DNA of 64,000 nt from JBKBIP01 sp046297495 (GTDB taxonomy: Bacteria; Planctomycetota; Planctomycetia; Gemmatales; Gemmataceae): NCBI GenBank assembly GCA_046297495.1, contig JBKBIP010000002.1:124001-188000 (forward strand), in the 5' to 3' direction. This document shows positions 36,317 to 43,773 of this stretch, piece by piece. A model generated the notes under the pieces. It made no database searches. It was not told the origin of the DNA and was given only the letters and a program-made list of their open reading frames with translations. Position 1 is the first letter of the stretch; each line of letters opens with the position of its first letter. Both the position numbers and the translations under genes were made by a program.

Positions 36317-36723
36317 GATGTCATCCGAAGAGAAGCGGCGTCTGGGCTTGTCAGGGAAATTCATCGCTTCGCGCTTGGTAACGGGTGTGAAATGCTGACT
36401 TTGGTTTCCGCCGATCTGGTCTTCGATCGGTATGGGCTGACCCGACTTTGGTAAGTTTGCAGGACTTCGTCGGTTCGCATGAGGCGGCATTTCGCGCAAA
36501 CTGATGAACCCAAGTAAACCGATACATGACTGCAAAGGAAGCGGATCGCGTACCGATGGTGACCCTATTTTCCCCATTTTCGATGCGCGTGCCCCCTTGG
36601 TACCAGTCCCCAAAAATCTCTTGTGATTCCGCGATGCCTTGCTATACTTCCGCCCCGGTTGGCGGCCATCGTCGGTGCGATGATGGCGGCTTGGTTTTTG
36701 TCCTCGAGATCGCAGGGGCCAAG
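36317..36723. other. Intergenic region before the thioredoxin-fold gene
   Basis: It holds the promoter at 36621-36648 and otherwise nothing I can support. Confidence 0.5.
36621..36648 (+). promoter_or_regulatory. Extended -10 promoter
   Basis: TTGTGA (36621-36626), a 16-base spacer and TATACT (36643-36648), preceded by TGC. Transcription would start near 36655, so the in-frame ATG at 36634 cannot be the translation start of the next gene. Confidence 0.5.
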
Positions 36724-38166
36724 GTGCTCACCGTTTTCTTACTCGCTTGCCTGGTCGCTCCGAGTCAGACACCAGCGGCGGAACCGTCCGCCTGGTTGCT
36801 GACGCCCCGCCTGCAGCGCGGTCAAGAACTGGTGTACCAGGGAATCTTCAGTGAGGAAACATCCAGCGGCGCCGTGGAGTTTCGGCGGGATTATCGCTTG
36901 GAAACGCGCGTCTTGGTAATGGACGTGTTGCCAAGCGTGAAAGGCCCCACGGCCCACATCGCTTTTTTGACAACGCTTCGCCAGCAATCGACGCGGAACG
37001 ACGCGGACAAGAACGAAGGAGCCGCCTGTTCCGTGCGCTTGGAGTTGGCCAACCTGTCCGCTCAAGGCAAAATCATTCCTGTCGAGGATGGCTCGCTCGT
37101 GCCGTCGCTGACTGGACCGCCGACCGTGGAGTGCGGGGCTTTCGTGGAGACACCCGCGTACCCCGTTGGTCCGGGGTCCACTTGGGCGGTGGCGGACGCG
37201 GCCCAGCGGACCATGAGTTGGCAGGTCGTGGGCACGGAATCCGTTCATGGTACCAGCTGCTTGAAACTGAGCGGCGAGCAGAAGTCACCGGATTGGGACC
37301 ATCCACGCGCCGACAGCAGCGCTTGGCGACGGCGCGACACCGTCTGGCTGGCGCCGCGCACGGGAGTGGCCTATCGCGTGGAGCGCGTGATCGAGCGCCG
37401 CGAACCCGCTCGCCGCGATCCCAGTGAACGTTCGACTCTGCGCTACGAATTGCACGGCAGCTTGAACTATCCTGGTCAATTGTTGGCTGACCGCAAACGG
37501 GAGATCGAGCTGGCCCAACGGTTGAACCAGACCTTAGCGCCGTTGCTGCCGCGCGCGGGGGAAGTCGGCCCCCGCCCCTTCGAGGCCGTCCTGGCCCGCA
37601 TCGCACACCATGTCGAGCATCAAGCGCCTACCCCCTACCGAGCTGCTTTGGACCTGATTCAGCGCCGCGCGGAAGCAGGCCGACAGGGAGAATCCCCGCC
37701 TCTGAATCCCGCTTGGGAAGCCAGTCCCGTTGCCCAAATCATCACTCTCGGACGCCCGGCACCAGATTTTCTGGTTCCTGACTATACCGCGCCGCAGTCG
37801 GCCCGTTTGTACAATTGGTTGGGCCAGCCGATCTTGCTCATCTTCTACAGCCCTACCTCGCCGACCGTGCAAGAAGTGTTGGGTTTTGGTCGGCAACTGC
37901 GCCGTGAGTATGGCAACCATATCGTCGTGCTTGGCTTGGCCATGTCAGAAGATAAGGAACAAATCTTGAAACAACGGCAGGACCTGCGGTTGGACTTTCC
38001 GATTTTGTCTGGGACTGGTCTCCGTTTGAGTTACAAGATCGAAACCACTCCGAAACTGGTGGTCCTGGATGCAGCGGGGATCGTGCGCGGCAGTTGGTTG
38101 GGGTGGGGACCGGAAGCCCCCGTCAGCGTCAAACGGGAAATCGAACGCTGGTTGCGCAAGGAGTAG
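36724..38166 (+). CDS. Exported protein with Cys-less thioredoxin-like C-terminal domain
   Basis: From the GTG at 36724 the product has 480 residues: an export signal ('VLTVFLLACLVAPSQTPAAEP'), an unrecognised beta-rich region of about 200 residues, a helical linker, and a C-terminal redoxin domain (about 340-480: 'PAPDFLVPDY...GQPILLIFYSPTSP...DFPILSGTGLRLSYKIETTPKLVVLD'). The cis-Pro strand TTPK is retained, but the place of the WCxxC motif reads SPTSP, so it cannot act as a redox thiol enzyme. The true start is uncertain: a TTG at 36691 is also in frame, and the promoter excludes the earlier ATGs. No Shine-Dalgarno is obvious. Confidence 0.75.
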   Translation: MLTVFLLACLVAPSQTPAAEPSAWLLTPRLQRGQELVYQGIFSEETSSGAVEFRRDYRLETRVLVMDVLPSVKGPTAHIAFLTTLRQQSTRNDADKNEGAACSVRLELANLSAQGKIIPVEDGSLVPSLTGPPTVECGAFVETPAYPVGPGSTWAVADAAQRTMSWQVVGTESVHGTSCLKLSGEQKSPDWDHPRADSSAWRRRDTVWLAPRTGVAYRVERVIERREPARRDPSERSTLRYELHGSLNYPGQLLADRKREIELAQRLNQTLAPLLPRAGEVGPRPFEAVLARIAHHVEHQAPTPYRAALDLIQRRAEAGRQGESPPLNPAWEASPVAQIITLGRPAPDFLVPDYTAPQSARLYNWLGQPILLIFYSPTSPTVQEVLGFGRQLRREYGNHIVVLGLAMSEDKEQILKQRQDLRLDFPILSGTGLRLSYKIETTPKLVVLDAAGIVRGSWLGWGPEAPVSVKREIERWLRKE

Positions 38167-38385
38167 AAACGGCAAGCGGCGCGCCATCGCGCCATTCCGC
38201 ACGTCTTGTCTCTTCGCGTTTTCTTGGTCTCCTTGGTTAAACGTCACAAGTCCGCCGTGGCCGGGGAAAAACGTCCTTTCAGTGTCGGCCTACCTCTTGT
38301 CCTGGGCGCGCGCGGGGCGATAGTATGAAGTGACCTGGTTCGTATGTCGTTGTCCGGAGACGAAACCCTTGGGGAGCGAACGACG

Positions 38386-38871
38386 ATGAACGATTACCAG
38401 ATCCAAACCAACACGCGCCGTTGCGCGGCTACTGGCCGCGAGTTGGGGATTGGGGAAAAAGTGTACAGCGTGTTGCTCCAGGAAGAAGGCAAATTGATCC
38501 GCAAGGATTATGGCAGCGACGCCTGGCACGGCCCGCCGCCGCACGCCTTGGGATTCTGGATCACCAAGGTACGGGACACCGACAGCAAAAGCCGGCCTAC
38601 GATCGATGATGAATTACTGCTCGATTGTTTCCGCCGCTTGGAAGGGCAAAACGACGCGGAGCGCGTGCAGTTTCGCTACATCGTAGCTTTGCTGCTCATG
38701 CGGCGCAAACGCCTGAAATTCGAGGAAATCCAAACCGAAGGGGATCAGGAATTCCTATGCTTGCGCTGCCCCAGGGCACGCACGGTGTATCGGGTTCTCA
38801 ATCCCCGCCTCACCGAGGAACAGATGACGGAAGTGCAAGACGAGGTATTTCGCGTGCTGGGCTGGGAATAG
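38386..38871 (+). CDS. Small conserved planctomycete-type protein with paired cysteines
   Basis: The 161-residue soluble protein is of a type I associate with planctomycetes, but it has no known role. It has 'TRRCAATGRELGIGEKVYSVL' near the N-terminus and 'EFLCLRCPRARTVYRVLNPRLTEEQM' near the C-terminus, so three Cys residues are available, two of them as CxxC. Such a pair could bind zinc, although a fourth ligand is not evident. GGGGAG precedes the ATG at 38386 by about 10 bases. It follows the thioredoxin-fold gene and precedes a lipoprotein, all on the same strand. Confidence 0.75.
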   Translation: MNDYQIQTNTRRCAATGRELGIGEKVYSVLLQEEGKLIRKDYGSDAWHGPPPHALGFWITKVRDTDSKSRPTIDDELLLDCFRRLEGQNDAERVQFRYIVALLLMRRKRLKFEEIQTEGDQEFLCLRCPRARTVYRVLNPRLTEEQMTEVQDEVFRVLGWE

Positions 38872-39014
38872 GCGAGCTATAGGGGTTCGATGGGATGGGT
38901 ACGAAAAAATTTACGGGTGATGACCCGCGAACATCGCCAAACAACGAACCTCAGTGCGTTTCCTTGCTAAACGCTGATCGCTGACCGCCACGAACAGAGG
39001 AGAGGAATGAAACC

Positions 39015-39938
39015 ATGAAGCTTCTGGCCAGTAGTATCGGACTGAGCGTGGTGTTGGTGATGACTGGGTGCCATCAATGGCTGCACAATCGGCATCCGCA
39101 CAACGGCGGGCAAGGAACGGCGAGTTGGAGTCACGAGGCGCCGACGGCCGCGTCATTGGTCGGTTATTTGCAGGAAAATTCCCGCCGGCTGAATACCGTT
39201 GACTGCCGGTCGCTCGACGTGGAAGCGCGGCAGGGAACGCAACAGGTGGGATTGACTGGTTGGATGGTGTGCCAGAAGCCGCGCGACTTCCGCATGATGG
39301 CCAAGGTACTCGGCAACCCCGCCGTTGATGTCGGTTCCAACCAGGAGGAATTCTGGTATTGGATCAGTCGAGCCGAGCCGCAGGGCTTGTTCCACTGCTC
39401 GCATCAAGATTTCGCCACCGGTCAAGCTCAAGTCAATTTCCCCTTCCAGCCAGAATGGATCGTGGAGGCAATGGGCATGGGGGAATACGGCGCACCGGAG
39501 CAATACCAGCTCATTCCGCAGCCGAAGACCAAAACGCTGGAGTTAGTGCGGCAAACAACCTTGCCGCAGGGACAGCCCGTCCGCAAGGTGACAGTCTTTA
39601 GCCAACCGACGCGCGGCCAGCCGCCGCAGGTTGTGGCGCACGTGCTACAAGACGCCAAGGATGGACATATCATTTGTGCCGCGTACATCACCGATTACCA
39701 ACAAGAACGCGCTTCGGGGGCCGTCATGCCGCACCGGCTCAAGTTGGTCTGGCCGGCGGAACAAGTCGAACTCAAGCTGCGGCTCGATGAAGTGACCATC
39801 AATCAACCTTTGGACCCGCAGCGTTCGGCCCGCCTATTCAGCCGGCCCGTGATGCCCAGTATCCCCACTTACGATCTGGCCCGATTGGATTTCACCAAGA
39901 CATCTGGCCTCCGTCCCACAGGGGGTACATATCGCTGA
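39015..39938 (+). CDS. Lipoprotein with LolA-like carrier fold
   Basis: The N-terminus is a lipoprotein signal, with the lipobox 'VMTGC' placing the lipidated cysteine at residue 19. The 290-residue mature part shows alternating strands ('SLDVEARQGTQQVGLTGWMVCQKPRDFRMMAKV'), as in the LolA/LppX fold that holds a lipid or another hydrophobic ligand. It lacks the LolA signature itself. It therefore may sit on the inner face of the outer membrane or the outer face of the inner membrane. GAGGAG precedes the ATG. Nothing nearby tells what it carries. Confidence 0.7.
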   Translation: MKLLASSIGLSVVLVMTGCHQWLHNRHPHNGGQGTASWSHEAPTAASLVGYLQENSRRLNTVDCRSLDVEARQGTQQVGLTGWMVCQKPRDFRMMAKVLGNPAVDVGSNQEEFWYWISRAEPQGLFHCSHQDFATGQAQVNFPFQPEWIVEAMGMGEYGAPEQYQLIPQPKTKTLELVRQTTLPQGQPVRKVTVFSQPTRGQPPQVVAHVLQDAKDGHIICAAYITDYQQERASGAVMPHRLKLVWPAEQVELKLRLDEVTINQPLDPQRSARLFSRPVMPSIPTYDLARLDFTKTSGLRPTGGTYR

Positions 39939-39995
39939 GAGAGGAAAAGCGACAGACGCATCGATTCCCTTCTGTCCAGGGAAATCGGTACACGT

Positions 39996-40961
39996 TCAGC
40001 GCTCGCGCCACAGGGACGCCTTAGAGATACCCAGGCGTTCGGCGACGGGATGGATGGCGTTCCAGAAACGGACGGCATCGACGGGATAGCCGGCCGTGGG
40101 TTTCAGGTCGGGAAGGTGCTGTTTCCAAAACATATTGAATTCGGCCATGAGCACTTCGCGCAGATATTTACTGACAATCGACGCCAAGGCAACGCATAGG
40201 TGCGCCGCGTCGGCGCGTGGTTGAAAGGTGACTTGCACGGGACGGGACAGGCCAAGGACGTGGTAGGTACTCTTCAGCGCGCTTTCTTCTTGGACGACGA
40301 CCATGCCGTCCGATATTGCTTGGTGCAGCATGGCGGCATAGTTGTTGCGCCCGCCATGTTTATCGACGAAGACGGCAATGGGTTCCGTCGTTCCATCCGG
40401 TTGACAATATGTTTGCATCAAACGCGTGAGTCCATGCGCCAGGACGGCCCCCTTGCTGTCGTGCCGCATCGTGATGGTGTTGAATTGCGTGGGACAGACG
40501 ATGACGCTGCGGACTGGATTCCAATGCACACCCACTTGACGACAGGTAGCCGCGAAACGGGCGGAGAGTACCGCTAACCGTTCTCCCACGCAGGTACAAG
40601 GCAAGATAGAGTTCCCGTGGTACCACGGCTCGCGGGTCAGCTCGGCACTTCCTTCCAAACTCATCATTTCCATGAGATGATGTAAAGGGAATGGCAACGG
40701 CCACTCGCCGCGTCCCGAACATACAAGAGCCGTGGCTTCCAATTGTGCCAATCCTTTGGCAGTAGAATAAACCTGCTTGGAATCATCGACGATGATTTGG
40801 CCATTATCCACTTCGCGCTGACGGCGTACCCCGTCACGCAGGACGTGCCATAGGTCGGCATCGATCAACTCGTTTGGAACCTGGCAGCTCACCGCCGTCA
40901 TCACCAACGGCCCCAGATTCGGACCGTAGCCCGCCTCATCGATGCCGACGATCCAGGGCAT
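39996..40961 (-). CDS. RNase HII-like protein with large insert
   Basis: In 321 residues I see the RNase HII core: 'GIDEAGYGPNLGPLV' (Asp8, Glu9), 'VDDSKQV' (59-63, the DSK motif), Asp200 in 'VFVDKHGG', Asp251 in 'RADAAHL' followed by 'ALASIVSKYLRE', and 'GYPVDAVRFW'. All four catalytic acids of RNase HII are present. The usual length is 190-230; an insertion of about 100 residues between the DSK motif and Asp200 accounts for the difference. It starts 33 bases after ruvB, on the same strand, so it is likely co-transcribed with the Holliday-junction genes. It may remove RNA or process R-loops, but that is inference. The true rnhB of the organism is not in this window. Confidence 0.75.
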   Translation of the reverse strand: MPWIVGIDEAGYGPNLGPLVMTAVSCQVPNELIDADLWHVLRDGVRRQREVDNGQIIVDDSKQVYSTAKGLAQLEATALVCSGRGEWPLPFPLHHLMEMMSLEGSAELTREPWYHGNSILPCTCVGERLAVLSARFAATCRQVGVHWNPVRSVIVCPTQFNTITMRHDSKGAVLAHGLTRLMQTYCQPDGTTEPIAVFVDKHGGRNNYAAMLHQAISDGMVVVQEESALKSTYHVLGLSRPVQVTFQPRADAAHLCVALASIVSKYLREVLMAEFNMFWKQHLPDLKPTAGYPVDAVRFWNAIHPVAERLGISKASLWRER

Positions 40962-40993
40962 AGCCTACCTCCAGGAGATCGGGACATGGTGTA

Positions 40994-42031
40994 TCATTCA
41001 TCGAATAATCCCTTTGGCCCGTCCAGCTTGGGGGAGTCCTTCGGCGCCTGTCCCAACAACAGGTAAGCTCTCGGCGTGGCCATCCGGCCGCGCGGGGTAC
41101 GGACGATGAATTGCTCGCGGAGCAGGTACGGCTCGATCTCGTCGCTCAGGGTGTCCGAGGGGAGATTCATGGTAGCGGCCAACGCCTCGACGCCCGTGGG
41201 GCCACCGTCGAAGACATTGACGAGCGTAGCCAGGTAACGGCGGTCTTGTTTGTCCAGTCCCTCGCCATCCACTTCCGCCATCGCCAGGGCATCTTGAGCA
41301 ATGCTTAGGGTAATCCGTCCGTCCGCTTCGCTGGAGGCATAGTGCCGCGTCCACCACAGACGGGCGTTGGCGATGCGTGGCGTCCCCCGGCTGCGGCGGG
41401 CGATTTCCAGGGCGGCATCCGCGGCGAGAAACGTATTCAACTTGCAAGCGTTGATGCGCAGAATCTCGGCCAACTCATCCACTGTGTAGAATTCCAGATG
41501 TTCGTGCATCTTGAAACGGTCGCGCATGGGGCTGGACAACATACCGCTGCGCGTGGTGGCGCCGACCAACGTGAACCGTTTCAGCCGCATGGAGATGGTA
41601 CGGGCGTTGATTCCTTCTCCCAAGACGATGTCCACGCGGAAATCCTCCATCGCGGGGTAGATGAATTCCTCCACCACGCGCGGCATCCGGTGGATTTCGT
41701 CGATGAACAGGATGGACCCTTCCTCGGCATTCGTGAGAAAAGGGAGCAGGTCCTTGGGATTGGTCAGAGCGGGGCCGCTGGTCATTTGGATGGACGTACC
41801 CAGCTCGTTCGGTAATACCGTGGCGAAGGTAGTCTTGCCCAGTCCGGGCGGACCATCGAACAAGATGTGTGACAATGGTTCTTGCAGTTTCTTGCACGAT
41901 TTGAGGACGATCCCCAGCCGCCGCACCACCGCCTTTTGGCCGATGACTTCGCGCAGCCAGCGCGGCCGCAGCGCCTCGTCGCGCTGTTTCTCTTCCAATT
42001 GCTCGTTGGTAACGACAGGTTCGCGCGCCAT
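40994..42031 (-). CDS. ruvB: Holliday junction helicase RuvB
   Basis: The 345-residue AAA+ motor drives branch migration with RuvA. Walker A 'GPPGLGKTTFA', Walker B 'LFIDEIHRM', the sensor/arginine-finger region 'RSGMLSSPMRDRF' and the C-terminal winged helix ('LREQFIVRTPRGRMAT') are all visible. The ATG at 42031 starts 1 base after the ruvA stop codon, an arrangement typical of translational coupling. The open frame continues 17 codons further upstream, but those overlap ruvA. It is followed by the RNase HII-like gene 33 bases later. Confidence 0.97.
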   Translation of the reverse strand: MAREPVVTNEQLEEKQRDEALRPRWLREVIGQKAVVRRLGIVLKSCKKLQEPLSHILFDGPPGLGKTTFATVLPNELGTSIQMTSGPALTNPKDLLPFLTNAEEGSILFIDEIHRMPRVVEEFIYPAMEDFRVDIVLGEGINARTISMRLKRFTLVGATTRSGMLSSPMRDRFKMHEHLEFYTVDELAEILRINACKLNTFLAADAALEIARRSRGTPRIANARLWWTRHYASSEADGRITLSIAQDALAMAEVDGEGLDKQDRRYLATLVNVFDGGPTGVEALAATMNLPSDTLSDEIEPYLLREQFIVRTPRGRMATPRAYLLLGQAPKDSPKLDGPKGLFDE

Positions 42032-42032
42032 G

Positions 42033-42674
42033 TCACTTTCTCTTGTTGTAGATTTCCAACAATAATTGATCGATGCTGTCAAAAGTCTTGCCGCCGGTCA
42101 GCGCTCGGTCGAGCAGGTCGCGGGCTTCCGTGGGACCGTGCCCCAAGGCCATGAGCGCTTGGTAGGCGTCCTCGATCAGGTTGCCATCGACCGCCATGAC
42201 GGTTGCCGATGTATCCGAGACGCCATTGCCGGTTGGTGTCGGCATCAAGGCGAACTTCGTCACCTTGCGCCGCAGTGTGGCCACGATCTGCTCGGCTCCC
42301 GCCGCTCCAATGCCGGGCAGACTTGTCAACCACTTGGCGTCCTGGCGCTGGATGGCGTCGGCGATCTCGCGCACGGGGCGAATGAGCGCCTTCATGGCTT
42401 TGCGGACCCCTACCTTGTCCACGGTACAGAACAGCTCGAAAAACTCCAATTCCGCCTCGTGTAGGAAACCGATAAGCCGGGGAATCATGCGTCCATGAGC
42501 CGGATTCCCTTCCAAAAAGTGTTCCGTGTGGAGCGTCACTTCCTCCCCTACCCGATGTTGCAACTGGCGGCGCACGAACTCCGAGACCAACACCTGATAC
42601 TCCAAGGGGCCAACCTGCAATCGAACTTCCTCATCGAGTACCCGATTGAGTCGTCCCGTGATTTGCGTGATCAT
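42033..42674 (-). CDS. ruvA: Holliday junction DNA-binding protein RuvA
   Basis: This 213-residue protein binds four-way junctions as a tetramer and recruits RuvB. Seen are the N-terminal OB-fold ('MITQITGRL'), two helix-hairpin-helix segments in the middle ('RKAMKALIRPVREIADAI', 'SLPGIGAAGAEQIVATLR') and a C-terminal three-helix domain ('DAYQALMALGHGPTEARDLLDRAL') that contacts RuvB. It is directly coupled to ruvB. Upstream, between it and ruvC, there is a 172-base gap rich in palindromes. Confidence 0.96.
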   Translation of the reverse strand: MITQITGRLNRVLDEEVRLQVGPLEYQVLVSEFVRRQLQHRVGEEVTLHTEHFLEGNPAHGRMIPRLIGFLHEAELEFFELFCTVDKVGVRKAMKALIRPVREIADAIQRQDAKWLTSLPGIGAAGAEQIVATLRRKVTKFALMPTPTGNGVSDTSATVMAVDGNLIEDAYQALMALGHGPTEARDLLDRALTGGKTFDSIDQLLLEIYNKRK

Positions 42675-42735
42675 GGTTTCCTCATGGCAGGAACGGTCCG
42701 TGGTTAGCGGTCAACTTTCAGCGGTTCGCGGTTGT

Positions 42736-42848
42736 CTTCTAGCCCCGTAAGCCCCTGGTAACTTCACCTTCCACCGTTAGCTCCGTAGGGGCTTCTAGCC
42801 CCGTAAGGGGCGCCAACTCATAGCCAGGGGCGTTAGCCCCTGGTAACT
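42736..42848. repeat. REP-like palindrome cluster between ruvC and ruvA
   Basis: CTTCTAGCCCCGTAAG occurs at 42736-42751 and 42792-42807. GCCCCTGGTAACT occurs at 42751-42763 and 42836-42848. CCAGGGGC (42824-42831) pairs exactly with GCCCCTGG (42836-42843) around GTTA. Further GGGGC/GCCCC stems lie at 42788-42811. The cluster overlaps the last two bases of ruvC. On the minus strand it may limit read-through or stabilise the ruvC transcript end. Confidence 0.8.
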
Positions 42849-43371
42849 ATTTCTCCATCGGCAATTTTTGCACATAATAATGACACAATGCCGCCGCCAG
42901 TGCATCGGCCACGTCCGGAGGATCGGGAGCCTTTGGCAGTCCCAACTCGCGCTGGATGGTGCGCTGTACTTGATCTTTCGAGGCCCGACCGTTGCCGGTG
43001 ATAGTCTTTTTGATGCGCGTGGCGTTGTAACTGACAACCGGTAATCCCGCTTGGGCGGCGGCCAACAAGATCACCCCACGGGCATGACCCATCAAGATGG
43101 CGGTACGCGGATGTTGATAATGGGCGTACAGCTGCTCGACGGCCAATACGTGGGGGTGATATTGTTTAATCACTTCATCTATACCAATGTATAGATTGTA
43201 CAGCCGGTGGGCCATGTCAGCAGTGGCGCGGCGTTCGCAGCCGCGAATGATGCCCGCTTCTCGGACACCTATCTTCCCCGCCTCGGCTTCAATCACGCCG
43301 TAGCCGGTGATTTGCAATCCTGGATCAACGCCCAGGATGCACGTGCTCGACTGGCAGCCATTGGTATTCGC
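42847..43371 (-). CDS. ruvC: Crossover junction endodeoxyribonuclease RuvC
   Basis: This 174-residue resolvase cuts Holliday junctions moved by RuvAB. The four acidic catalytic positions are seen: Asp17 in 'LGVDPGLQITGYG', Glu in 'LAVEQLY', and two more in 'PPDVADALAAALCH'. Also present is the conserved 'RIKKTITGNGRASKDQVQ' DNA-binding segment. The ATG at 43371 (MANTNGC) has GGAG about 8 bases upstream; an ATG at 43389 adds six residues. ruvC lies upstream of ruvA and ruvB on the same strand, so the three form a probable operon interrupted by palindromes. Confidence 0.95.
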   Translation of the reverse strand, partial: ANTNGCQSSTCILGVDPGLQITGYGVIEAEAGKIGVREAGIIRGCERRATADMAHRLYNLYIGIDEVIKQYHPHVLAVEQLYAHYQHPRTAILMGHARGVILLAAAQAGLPVVSYNATRIKKTITGNGRASKDQVQRTIQRELGLPKAPDPPDVADALAAALCHYYVQKLPMEK

Positions 43372-43389
43372 CATGCGGAGAAGCTCCAT

Positions 43390-43773
43390 CGTTCAGGGGA
43401 AGAAGGTAAATGAGCATCCGAGAAAAATGAGTTGTTTTTGACGCGATTCTCCATCCGGCCCCTGCGATGTAACGATAGCAGGTCCCCCCCGCAAGCCCAA
43501 TGGGGAAGAAGGCTCAACTGAACGACGTTCGACCCGCGCTCCGCAATCGCGTTTTTTATGGTGATGTATGATGACTATGACCCAAGAAAATTCACCACCG
43601 CGCATCTGTCTTTCGCATTCATCGGCTTCCTGTTTTCTATAATAAACCTATGATACTCCATCACTTTGCCTTGACGGGGGGAGCATCGCGCAGTAACTTC
43701 CTTACCGCGAACAGTTGAAGAAGGTACGTGATCACGAACCCTTTCCCAATTCTCATTTAACGGGACCTTACCA
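43390..43773. other. Divergent promoter region between ruvC and the acyltransferase gene
   Basis: It contains TATAAT at 43638-43643 on the plus strand, a likely -10 with no good -35. I see no gene. Confidence 0.45.

Noticed and set aside
36526..36723. Upstream extension of the thioredoxin-fold protein from the ATG at 36526
   Set aside because: It crosses a good extended -10 promoter and gives a non-signal-like N-terminus.
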